Shown: positions 55,533 to 62,776, numbered from the stretch's first letter. The stretch: 64,000 nucleotides of DNA from Lutibacter maritimus (GCF_900116115.1 NZ_FOZP01000001.1:326071-390070); one strand, 5' to 3'. Translations and numbers: made by a program. The notes: generated from the letters alone by a model not told the origin.

Positions 55533-56528
55533 ATGTCAAAACAAATTCCTGCACAACCAGATAAAAAAACTATATCAGATCTTATAGGTAAAATTCAAAG
55601 AAACGAGCTAATCCTTCAACCCGAATTTCAAAGAGGTTTTGTTTGGACTCCATCTCATATGGAAAACTTTATTAAAACCATTCTTGATGGCTATCCGTTT
55701 CCGGAAATATATATTTCTCAAAAAGGAATTGACCTAACTACATTATCAACACAAAATGTTGTTGTTGATGGACAACAAAGATTAACGACTATTAAGAGAT
55801 ATATTGATGGTGATTGGGATTTTGAAAAAAGAATTCCTAAATATAAAGAACTATCTGAAAATGAACAGAGAGAATTTTTAAATTATGACGTTACAATACG
55901 TGATTTAAAAGATGTCTCTGCTGATACTATCATAGAAATCTTTAAAAGAATAAATTCAACAAATTTCACATTAACAGCTATTGAAATTAATAACGCTTTA
56001 TATAATGGCGAGTTCATAACTTGTGCAAAAGAAATTTTAAGTATTATAAATGATAATGAATTAAAAGTTCCAATATTTAGTGAAAGTGAATTAACCAGAA
56101 TGGCTGATTTGCATTTTATACTTTTAGTAATGGCAACTTTAGAAGAAGGTGGCTACTTCACCCAAGATAAAGAAGTTGAAAAATATATTTCAAAATATAA
56201 TAATGAATTTCCCAATTTTGAGAATGCAAAAACAATAATATCAGAAACAATAATAGATATTTTGACTAGTGATTTAGAATTAGATTCTATTTGGTTCAGA
56301 AAATCTAATTTTTTTACGCTTGTTTGTGAAATCTCATTATCAAATAAGAAGATAGTTGATATTCTTGAAAATTTGAATATAGCTGAATCAAATATTATAC
56401 AAAATAAAACCGGTGATAAAAGCACAAATGAATTTGCAAAATATTATGCAAGTATGTATGCTGGAACTAATAGTAGACAATCAAGAGTTATCAGAAGTGA
56501 ATTTTTAAAGAAGAATGTATTGATATAA
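55533..56528 (+). CDS. Cassette B, gene 2: DUF262 domain protein
   Basis: 331 residues. The N-terminal DUF262 (GmrSD N-terminal, ParB/sulfiredoxin-like fold) is clear: ISDLIGKIQRNELILQPEFQRGFVW at 10-34, DGYPFPEIYIS, then VVVDGQQRLTTIKRY (79-93) and FKRINSTNFTLTAIEI. The C-terminal half is helical and lacks the DUF1524 HNH nuclease of full GmrSD. DUF262 proteins occur in anti-phage systems; paired here with a nucleotidyltransferase-fold protein. A defence role is inferred. Confidence 0.85.
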   Translation: MSKQIPAQPDKKTISDLIGKIQRNELILQPEFQRGFVWTPSHMENFIKTILDGYPFPEIYISQKGIDLTTLSTQNVVVDGQQRLTTIKRYIDGDWDFEKRIPKYKELSENEQREFLNYDVTIRDLKDVSADTIIEIFKRINSTNFTLTAIEINNALYNGEFITCAKEILSIINDNELKVPIFSESELTRMADLHFILLVMATLEEGGYFTQDKEVEKYISKYNNEFPNFENAKTIISETIIDILTSDLELDSIWFRKSNFFTLVCEISLSNKKIVDILENLNIAESNIIQNKTGDKSTNEFAKYYASMYAGTNSRQSRVIRSEFLKKNVLI

Positions 56529-56533
56529 CGCCA

Positions 56534-56670
56534 ACTGCCAACACCGCGCATAATTTATGCTTACTTTTAAACTAACTATGAACCAAATAACAACCAACGC
56601 ACAATTTGCTACCACCGGAAAATCTCCGATTTCCCAGTTGTACAAATCATATAAAATCACGTTGTAGCAC
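56534..56670 (+). repeat. R3: attC-like repeat closing cassette B
   Basis: 137 bases. The left core ACTGCCAAC exactly complements GTTGGCAGT at the start of cassette B. Left arm CATAATTTATGC; central hairpin GGAAAATC-TCC-GATTTCCC; right arm CATATAAAATCAC and right core GTTGTAGCAC, which starts cassette C. Confidence 0.9.
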
Positions 56671-56686
56671 ATTTAAAAAAATAGAA

Positions 56687-57544
56687 ATGAAAGAAAAAAT
56701 ATTATTAGTTATTATTATATTAACAATGTTAAATATAAATGATATAGTTGGTCAAGAGGTATTTCAAAACTTAAACAATCTACCAAATACAATTGAAGTA
56801 AAAGCTCCTGAATTTAATACAGAAAAAAAATACTATTTCAAATTTGATTCATTTCAAAACGTTCTTCTAATTCAAGATTTAAGGAAATCAAAAAAAGATA
56901 AAGTTCATTATTATCAGTTTTTGTATGAAATCCCTCTTAATAAATTGAATTCTAAAAGTTTTAAAATTTCTAAAGACATAGATAACAACAATGAACTAGA
57001 AATAATTATTAGAACATCCACCAAAGAAATTATGAATTATATGATACAAGATGGTGAAATTAGTTCAATATCAGCTTCAAGTGCTATCTCCTTAGGTAAT
57101 TGGACGTATTCCGATAGTTTATTCAAAGAAATAAGTAATTTAATTAGACCTATTTCAAGTTATCTTTCAAAAGAAAGTTCTTCTTTTGATGTAAAAAAAT
57201 CGTACAAATCAACATTCAAATTCATTGCTGAAAATGTGACTAGCATAAATGCAACTATGGATGATGATTTAAGCATTGGAAATGGGTATTATTATGAACA
57301 GATTCCCAGAAAGCTAAAATCTAAAATTGTTAAAGACATTAAAACTTCTTTAGAACAACAAAACATCAATTATCAATATCCAATACCTGTTATTATTCAC
57401 ATTAGCAAAGATGGAATTTTAGAATCAGTATTTGTAGGTAATCAGCCTTTTGATAAATACTGCCAAATTGATTTGAGGAAATTAAATTCAGTAAAAATTG
57501 AAAATTTAAAAAGACCAATAAAATATTTATTTTTAATAGAATAA
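56687..57544 (+). CDS. Cassette C: secreted protein of unknown family
   Basis: 285 residues from the ATG at 56687; earlier in-frame starts lie inside R3. Signal peptide MKEKILLVIIILTMLNINDIVGQ. The mature protein has many Lys, Asn and Ser residues and mixed predicted strands and helices. The last third (about 225-285) contains PIPVIIHISKDGILESVFVGNQPFDKYCQIDL. No catalytic motif is recognised. The gene stops 5 bases before R4. Confidence 0.66.
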   Translation: MKEKILLVIIILTMLNINDIVGQEVFQNLNNLPNTIEVKAPEFNTEKKYYFKFDSFQNVLLIQDLRKSKKDKVHYYQFLYEIPLNKLNSKSFKISKDIDNNNELEIIIRTSTKEIMNYMIQDGEISSISASSAISLGNWTYSDSLFKEISNLIRPISSYLSKESSSFDVKKSYKSTFKFIAENVTSINATMDDDLSIGNGYYYEQIPRKLKSKIVKDIKTSLEQQNINYQYPIPVIIHISKDGILESVFVGNQPFDKYCQIDLRKLNSVKIENLKRPIKYLFLIE

Positions 57545-57548
57545 AAAC

Positions 57549-57684
57549 GTGCTACAGCACCTCATATAATTTATGCTTACATTTGAACTAGTACAAACCG
57601 ACAAACATTCAATAAACGATTTGCTACCACCGAAAAATCTCCGATTTTTAGGCGCACAAATCATATAAAAACACGTTGCAATTA
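57549..57684 (+). repeat. R4: attC-like repeat closing cassette C
   Basis: About 135 bases. The left core GTGCTACAGC complements GTTGTAGCAC at the start of cassette C at 9 of 10 positions. Arms CATATAATTTATGC and ACAAATCATATAAAA; central GAAAAATC-TCC-GATTTTT hairpin. The left half also contains TACATTTG, a -7-like word. The right core GTTGCAAT starts cassette D. Confidence 0.9.
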
Positions 57685-57699
57685 TTTAAAAAAATTACT

Positions 57700-58602
57700 A
57701 TGAAAAAAATTACTTTCACTATTATTACATTACTCTTTGTGTCTTTTGCTTTTTCACAAGAAGAAGAAGACTATCAACAAAAAATTGACTCTATAGAAAA
57801 ATCATTTAATTATGAATATGGAACAATATCCTTAAAAAATAATATAGGTAAAATAATTATCCCAAATGGTTTCAAATACCTTAATATTGAGCAATCAGAA
57901 AGAGTCCTTACTGATTTATGGGGAAATCCAAAATATACAGATATGACTCTTGGATTGATTCTTCCTGAAAACCAAGGAATAATGGATGATAATGGATACG
58001 TTTTTAATATTCAATATGATGAAATTGGTTATGTTGAGGATGATGATGCTAATAAAATTGACTATGATGAATTGTTAACTCAAATTCAAGATGATTCAAA
58101 GGAAGAAAATAAGGAACGTATTAAGGAAGGTTATGAACCAATAAATATTATTGGCTGGGCATCAAAACCTTATTATGATAAAAGTAAAAAAATTTTACAT
58201 TGGGCTAAAGAAATAAAATTTGGTGATCAAGAAATTAATACATTAAATTACAATATCAGAATTTTAGGAAGAAAAGGAGTTCTTGTTTTAAATGCCATAG
58301 CTACAATACCCGATTTAACATACGTTCAAAATGATATCCCGAAAGTATTAGATATTGTACAATTCTCGGAAGGAAATAAGTATGCTGATTTTGACTCATC
58401 TATTGATGATGTTGCTGCTTGGACAATTGGAGGTTTAGTTGCTGGAAAAGTATTAACAAAAGTTGGGTTCTTTGCCTTAATCTTAAAATTTTGGAAAATT
58501 ATTCTTATTGCAGTGGCTGCATTTTTTAAACCACTCATGAATTTATTTAGAAAAAAGAATCATGAAATTACAAGCAGTAATCAAAAAGAATTGAGTGAAT
58601 AA
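57700..58602 (+). CDS. Cassette D: DUF2167 membrane protein
   Basis: 300 residues from the ATG at 57700; an earlier in-frame TTG is part of the R4 core. Signal peptide MKKITFTIITLLFVSFAFSQ, then the DUF2167 domain: GTISLKNNIGKIIIPNGFKYL, LGLILPENQGIM and GWASKPYYDKSKKILHWAKE. The C-terminus carries one or two membrane segments (about 245-285) and a basic tail. Function of DUF2167 unknown. Note that this is a usually chromosomal family found here within a cassette. Confidence 0.85.
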   Translation: MKKITFTIITLLFVSFAFSQEEEDYQQKIDSIEKSFNYEYGTISLKNNIGKIIIPNGFKYLNIEQSERVLTDLWGNPKYTDMTLGLILPENQGIMDDNGYVFNIQYDEIGYVEDDDANKIDYDELLTQIQDDSKEENKERIKEGYEPINIIGWASKPYYDKSKKILHWAKEIKFGDQEINTLNYNIRILGRKGVLVLNAIATIPDLTYVQNDIPKVLDIVQFSEGNKYADFDSSIDDVAAWTIGGLVAGKVLTKVGFFALILKFWKIILIAVAAFFKPLMNLFRKKNHEITSSNQKELSE

Positions 58603-58612
58603 TTTATAAACT

Positions 58613-58747
58613 ATTGCCAACACCTCAAATAATTTATGCTTAAATTTGAACTAGTACAAACGACAAACATTCAACAAACAATTTGCTACGGCAGAAAAAT
58701 CTCCGATTTTCCAGTCGTACAAATCATATAAAATCACGTTACAAATA
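58613..58747 (+). repeat. R5: attC-like repeat closing cassette D
   Basis: 135 bases. The left core ATTGCCAAC matches the complement of GTTGCAAT, the start of cassette D, with one extra base. Same arms as R4 and R9 and the same GAAAAATC-TCC-GATTTTC centre. Contains TAAATTTG. The right core GTTACAAATA starts cassette E. Confidence 0.9.
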
Positions 58748-58754
58748 ATACTCT

Positions 58755-59318
58755 ATGAAAAAAATATTTACACTAATTGCGCTTCTATCATTTTTGCTAT
58801 CTTATGGACAATTCAGAGAAGGAATAATTTACGACAAAACTGGAAAAGAAAAAAAAGGATTAATTAAAGTTAAAAAGTTTGATGGAATAATTTTCAAATT
58901 AGATGAAAATTCGAAAGAAATTTACTATGACGAAAAGCATATTATCGGATATGACATTAAGAAAGAGAATGACATTGAAAAATACAGATACAAGATAGTC
59001 GAAAACGCATCTTTTTTAAGACCTATGAAAATGGAGATTTCAGGGAAAATTAGTTTATTTAGTGTTAACAATTCTGGTACCCATATGATTCCTATGGGAC
59101 CTAGTGGAGTGATGACCCCAATGGGTTCATTTACTAAGATAGTCTATTTTATTGAAAAAGATAATAGACTTATTAGAACTGGTACTAGATTAGATAAAAA
59201 AACACTCGAATTATTTCAAGACTGCTATACATTAATTGAAAAATTGGATAAAAATGAGATTAAAAAACGAGAGGTTGAAAAAATAGTGAATTTTTATAAT
59301 TCAAACTGTAATAATTAA
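58755..59318 (+). CDS. Cassette E: secreted hypothetical protein
   Basis: 187 residues with a signal peptide (MKKIFTLIALLSFLLSYGQ). The pattern REGIIYDKTGKEKKGLIKVKKFDGIIFKLD...YDEKHIIGYDI recalls a group of Flavobacteriia proteins with a small beta domain; no function is known. A His/Met/Pro/Gly-rich loop (HMIPMGPSGVMTPMG) lies near residues 114-128. Starts 8 bases after the R5 core. Confidence 0.68.
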   Translation: MKKIFTLIALLSFLLSYGQFREGIIYDKTGKEKKGLIKVKKFDGIIFKLDENSKEIYYDEKHIIGYDIKKENDIEKYRYKIVENASFLRPMKMEISGKISLFSVNNSGTHMIPMGPSGVMTPMGSFTKIVYFIEKDNRLIRTGTRLDKKTLELFQDCYTLIEKLDKNEIKKREVEKIVNFYNSNCNN

Positions 59319-59332
59319 ATTTTAAAAAGTAC

Positions 59333-59470
59333 TATTTGTAACACCTCAAATAATTTATGCTTAAATTTAAACTAAAATAACTTACAAACACTCAGCTAAC
59401 GATTTGCTACAACTTGAAAAATCAAAAATTTTTCAAGTTGTAGCAAATTTTATAGAAACTTATTGTTTGT
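59333..59470 (+). repeat. R6: attC-like repeat closing cassette E, with an extended central hairpin
   Basis: About 138 bases. The left core TATTTGTAAC exactly complements GTTACAAATA at the start of cassette E. The centre is replaced by a perfect 21-bp inverted repeat (59402-59422 with 59428-59448, 5-base loop). The right arm is altered and its core reads ATTGTTTG in place of GTTG. Confidence 0.8.
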
Positions 59471-59486
59471 ATTTAAAACAAAAAAT

Positions 59487-60119
59487 ATGAAAAGAATAAC
59501 ATTGCTATTATCATGCTTATTAATAATTTCTTTATCTCAAGCTCAACAAAAAGCAGTTACAGAAACTGGAGAAGAAGTAATTTTATTTGATGATGGAACA
59601 TGGGAATATAAGAATGGTGAGCATATAGAAGAAACTGAAATACCAACCAATTCAAAAAAGTTTGAGAAGGATGAGAATTCAACGTTTTTACTAAAAAGTA
59701 CTAAATTTAATGTTGGTTTTTGGTTAAATCCAAAGATATGGTCATTTAAAAAATCAACTGATAATCCTGATTCAGAATATGAACTTCAACTGAAAGGTGG
59801 AGATTTATATGGAATTATAATATCTGAAAAAGTTCACATCCCACTTGAAACAATGAAATCAATTGCATTAGAAAACGGTAAATCAGTTGCTCCAGATCTA
59901 AAAATTGTAAAGGAAGAATATAGAACTGTTAACGGATTCAAAGTACTTCTTCTTCAAATGAATGGAACTATGCAAGGAATTAAAGTTTCCTACTATAGTT
60001 ATTATTTTTCAAACACAAATGGAACCGTTCAATTCGTAACATATACTTCACAAAATTTAATTGATAGTTATAGTTCGGAAATTGAAAAATTATTGAATGG
60101 CTTCGTTGAACTTAATTAA
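59487..60119 (+). CDS. Cassette F: secreted hypothetical protein
   Basis: 210 residues from the ATG at 59487. Signal peptide MKRITLLLSCLLIISLSQAQ. The mature N-terminus AVTETGEEVILFDDGTWEYKN is a motif seen in many secreted Bacteroidota proteins of unknown role. The rest (about 80-205) looks like a compact alpha/beta domain. No catalytic residues recognised. It ends directly at R7. Confidence 0.7.
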   Translation: MKRITLLLSCLLIISLSQAQQKAVTETGEEVILFDDGTWEYKNGEHIEETEIPTNSKKFEKDENSTFLLKSTKFNVGFWLNPKIWSFKKSTDNPDSEYELQLKGGDLYGIIISEKVHIPLETMKSIALENGKSVAPDLKIVKEEYRTVNGFKVLLLQMNGTMQGIKVSYYSYYFSNTNGTVQFVTYTSQNLIDSYSSEIEKLLNGFVELN

Positions 60120-60242
60120 ACAACACAACTCATAAAATTTATACTTAAAATTGAATTAGAATAACTAACAAACATTCAATAAACACCTAAAAAATCTTTG
60201 ATTTTCAAGCAACTCAAATCTTATAAAAACACCTTGTATGCA
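60118..60242 (+). repeat. R7: attC-like repeat closing cassette F
   Basis: About 125 bases, somewhat shorter. The left core AAACAAC overlaps the stop codon of the cassette F gene; it complements TTGTTT at the cassette start. Arms CATAAAATTTATAC and CAAATCTTATAAAAACAC; centre AAAAATC-TTT-GATTTTC. The right core is CTTGTATGCA, with C in place of the first G. Confidence 0.78.
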
Positions 60243-60260
60243 ATTACAAAAAAATTACTT

Positions 60261-60923
60261 ATGAAAAAAACAATAGCATTATTAATAGTAACAATTTTAA
60301 GTTTTTCCAATACGTTATTTAGTCAAAACAATGAAAGAAATTTCAACCAAATTCTTCAAACATATTACATTGAAAAAGATAATATGCTACTTGAACATTC
60401 TATTGATTTTTTCAACAACATTAATCCTGACAATAAAAATTTAAAACATATTATTATTGGATTTTTTGGAGGATTATTTATCGATTCACCTGAAATAAAA
60501 AATGATTTTAAAAATAATATTGAAAAATTTCAAAATGAGAACATTAAAAACATGTTCACTTCACTTACTAATGAAAATATTAAAACCTTTATGAGTAAAT
60601 ATCCAATTTCTCCATCTTTTAACGATATGAATTGGGCTGCTTTCTTCTCAACAGGTAAAACTGAATATCTTGATTTGATATTTAACAATTGTTCAGAGGC
60701 GGAAAACAGAACAGATTTTAATCTCTTTTTGACAGGAGCTTCAGCTAAATGGTCATTATGCTCAAATTCAAAACAGCACGAGAAAGTTAAAGAATACCTT
60801 GAGTCTAATACAACAAATAGAGAAATGGCTCAGGAAATTTTGAATAGCGACGTTTCTGAATTAAAAAGTAATATTGTTACTATAATAAAAGAACAACGAG
60901 AAAAAGGAATTTGGAATGATTAA
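60261..60923 (+). CDS. Cassette G: secreted hypothetical protein
   Basis: 220 residues from the ATG at 60261; earlier in-frame codons belong to R7. Signal peptide MKKTIALLIVTILSFSNTLFSQ. The mature part is helical, with repeated Phe/Asn/Ile-rich segments that could be HEAT- or TPR-like. One fragment, FFGGLFIDSPEIKNDF, near residue 70. No family recognised. The stop codon touches the left core of R8. Confidence 0.66.
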   Translation: MKKTIALLIVTILSFSNTLFSQNNERNFNQILQTYYIEKDNMLLEHSIDFFNNINPDNKNLKHIIIGFFGGLFIDSPEIKNDFKNNIEKFQNENIKNMFTSLTNENIKTFMSKYPISPSFNDMNWAAFFSTGKTEYLDLIFNNCSEAENRTDFNLFLTGASAKWSLCSNSKQHEKVKEYLESNTTNREMAQEILNSDVSELKSNIVTIIKEQREKGIWND

Positions 60924-61051
60924 CTGCATATTACACCTTATAAAATTTAAACTAGCACATACAATAAACATCCAACAAACGATTTGCAACGTCCGAAAAA
61001 TCTCCAATTTTCCAGTCGAAAAAATCATGTAAAAACTCGTCGTAGCCTAAA
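60924..61051 (+). repeat. R8: attC-like repeat closing cassette G
   Basis: 128 bases. The left core CTGCATATTAC shares TGCATA with the complement of TTGTATGCA at the cassette start (7 of 10). Arms CTTATAAAATTTAAAC and AAATCATGTAAAAACTC. The centre GAAAAATCTCCAATTTTC has one broken pair. The right core GTCGTAGCCTAAA starts cassette H. Confidence 0.8.
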
Positions 61052-61054
61052 ATT

Positions 61055-61699
61055 ATGAAAAAGATAGTATTGCTAAACTTTTTACTGATTCAGATTACTC
61101 TTTTTTCTCAAGAAAAATTGATAGGAAACTATTGTACAATTCCAATAGGCGAATCTGATGTAACCTGTATTAATTTTAAAGAAAATAATCGATTTGTATT
61201 TATTTTATCTGGATGTCTAGGAACCTATAAATATGGAATTGGTAATTATGAAATTAAGAGCTCTGATTTGATTTTATCATTTGACAATAATGACAAAGAA
61301 TTTAGAAGTGAAATTGAGATTTCAGAGATTAAAAACACTACGAAAGACTCAATAATTCATAAATTCAAATTTGTTGACCAATACGGAATTAAAATGATGG
61401 GAGTTAATCTCCATAAAGAATCTGGAGAATTTGAATTCAACGAGAATATTTCGAATCCAAATGGAATTATAACTTTTAAATATATGAAAAATCAAGTGAA
61501 TGAAAATTATGAGGTTGAATTTTTTGGTTATGAGAATTTTAAGTTTCGAATTGAAAATGACAAGAGTTATGAAATATTGATAAAATTGGCTTTATCCAAA
61601 TCAACTTGGATTTTCGGAGAAAAAAGAACTTATCAATTTGAGAGAATTGATAAAGAGTTGATAAAAATTCAAGGAGAAAAATATAAACTGAATAAATAA
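61055..61699 (+). CDS. Cassette H: secreted hypothetical protein
   Basis: 214 residues with a signal peptide (MKKIVLLNFLLIQITLFSQ). The mature part begins EKLIGNYCTIPIGESDVTCINFKENNRFVF and looks like a beta-barrel of lipocalin type (GNYEIKSSDLILSF). Two or three Cys residues in the first 50 may pair. Function unknown. The start lies 3 bases after the R8 core, the closest spacing in the array. Confidence 0.68.
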   Translation: MKKIVLLNFLLIQITLFSQEKLIGNYCTIPIGESDVTCINFKENNRFVFILSGCLGTYKYGIGNYEIKSSDLILSFDNNDKEFRSEIEISEIKNTTKDSIIHKFKFVDQYGIKMMGVNLHKESGEFEFNENISNPNGIITFKYMKNQVNENYEVEFFGYENFKFRIENDKSYEILIKLALSKSTWIFGEKRTYQFERIDKELIKIQGEKYKLNK

Positions 61700-61700
61700 C

Positions 61701-61835
61701 TTTAGGCAACAACTCATATAATTTATGCTTAAATTTAAACTAATATAAACAACAAACATTCAATAAACGATTTATTACGTCCGAAAAATCTCCGATTTTC
61801 CAGTCACACAAACCTTATAAAAGCCCATTGTAAGC
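61701..61835 (+). repeat. R9: attC-like repeat closing cassette H
   Basis: 135 bases. The left core TTTAGGCAACAAC complements GTCGTAGCCTAAA, the start of cassette H, at 11 of 13 positions. Arms CATATAATTTATGC and AACCTTATAAAAGCC; centre GAAAAATC-TCC-GATTTTC. The right core ATTGTAAGC starts the last unit. Confidence 0.87.
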
Positions 61836-61874
61836 TTTGCAGAAATCAAGATTCTAATTAAAATACTTAATAAC

Positions 61875-62297
61875 ATGGAAACAAGATTATTAGGAGAAAA
61901 AGAAGTGTATCCAAATAAAGAAGTTTTAGAAAAAGTTTTAGGAGAAAGTTATTTGGCGTTTAATGCGTTAATAGAAACTCTCTCAAATGAAAAATATGCT
62001 CTTGTACCGGAATGGAGATTTTATAAAGACGGACAATCTTGGTTATGCAAAGTTTCCAATAAAAAAAAGACTGTGTGTTGGATTTCAGCTTGGAATAAAT
62101 TCTTTAAAGTAGGATTCTATTTTACCGAAAAAACACGTTTAGGAATTAATGAATTGGATATTGAAAATAGAATTAAAGAAGATTTTAGTAAAAGTGAAAA
62201 TATTGGCAAACTAATTCCTTTAATAATTAACGTGTCAAGAATTGAACAAATTAATGATGTGCTTAAAATAATTGAATACAAAAAGAAATTAAAATAA
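61875..62297 (+). CDS. Cassette I, gene 1: DUF3788 protein
   Basis: 140 residues, cytoplasmic. Family pattern: LGESYLAFNALIETL near 25-39, then PEWRFYKDGQSWLCKVSNKKKTVCWISAWNKFFKVGFYFTEK (about 46-87). DUF3788 proteins are of unknown function and related in style to other small cassette-borne proteins. Two bases before the DUF2200 gene, with which it probably forms one unit. Confidence 0.86.
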   Translation: METRLLGEKEVYPNKEVLEKVLGESYLAFNALIETLSNEKYALVPEWRFYKDGQSWLCKVSNKKKTVCWISAWNKFFKVGFYFTEKTRLGINELDIENRIKEDFSKSENIGKLIPLIINVSRIEQINDVLKIIEYKKKLK

Positions 62298-62298
62298 T

Positions 62299-62661
62299 AT
62301 GAAAACAACACTAGCACATGATGAACGAATTGCAAACATGGTATTTGCCTCAGTATATCCTCATTATATTAATAAAGTTGAAAAGAAAGGCAGAACAAAG
62401 GATGACTTACATAAAGTTATAACATGGTTAACAGGTTTTGATGATTGTAAACTTCAAGAACTTATCGACGAAAAAGTAACTTTTAAAACATTCTTTGCTG
62501 TTGCAAAATTGAATCCAAATGCTCATTTAATAAAAGGAGTTATTTGTGGTTATAAGATAGAAGAAATTGAAACGCCATTGACAAAAAAAGTAAGATATTT
62601 AGATAAATTGGTAGATGAGTTGGCAAAAGGGAAAGCAATGGAAAAAATATTAAGAAAATAA
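62299..62661 (+). CDS. Cassette I, gene 2: DUF2200 protein
   Basis: 120 residues. Characteristic features: RIANMVFASVYPHYINKVEKKGRTKDDLHKVITWLTGFD at 10-48, then the FFAVAKLNPNAHLIKGVICGYKIEEIETPLTKKVRYLDKLVDELAKGK stretch. A cytoplasmic family of unknown function. No attC-like repeat follows, so it is either the last cassette with a lost site or the array ends here. Confidence 0.9.
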   Translation: MKTTLAHDERIANMVFASVYPHYINKVEKKGRTKDDLHKVITWLTGFDDCKLQELIDEKVTFKTFFAVAKLNPNAHLIKGVICGYKIEEIETPLTKKVRYLDKLVDELAKGKAMEKILRK

Positions 62662-62776
62662 CAAGTAAATCTTAATTAAAACCAATATTTCTTTACAAAT
62701 TTAAAATGCTTCTAAACATAAATTATGGTATTTTTGGTTGTGTAAAAATTGCATTTTAAAAGTAAATAGTACAGTT

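Larger units (their letters stand above)
53653..62661 (+). mobile_element. Integron-like gene cassette array
   Basis: Ten units, each a short stretch beginning with a TTG-like core, one gene (twice two genes, once none), and a 125-138-bp imperfect inverted repeat. All genes read the same way. For most units the core at the 5' border is the reverse complement of the left core of the repeat that ends the same unit (9 of 9, 9 of 9, 10 of 10, 9 of 10, 11 of 13 in the best cases). This is what excision as circles and insertion at the right core would produce, as in integrons. The core does not fit GTTRRRY, and no integrase gene is in view. Confidence 0.8.

Noticed and set aside
56606-56686. Longer N-terminus for the cassette C protein
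   Set aside because: The added residues are translated from R3, and the ATG at 56687 gives a regular signal peptide. The same argument sets the starts of cassettes D, F and G.
54057-61835. Repeats R1-R9 as a CRISPR-like or simple tandem repeat array
   Set aside because: The units between repeats are whole genes of 0.5-1.8 kb, the repeats are 125-138 bp and imperfect, and no cas genes are present.
54057-61835. Classical IntI integron with canonical attC sites
   Set aside because: The cores do not match GTTRRRY, and no intI gene or attI next to it is visible; only the organisation matches.
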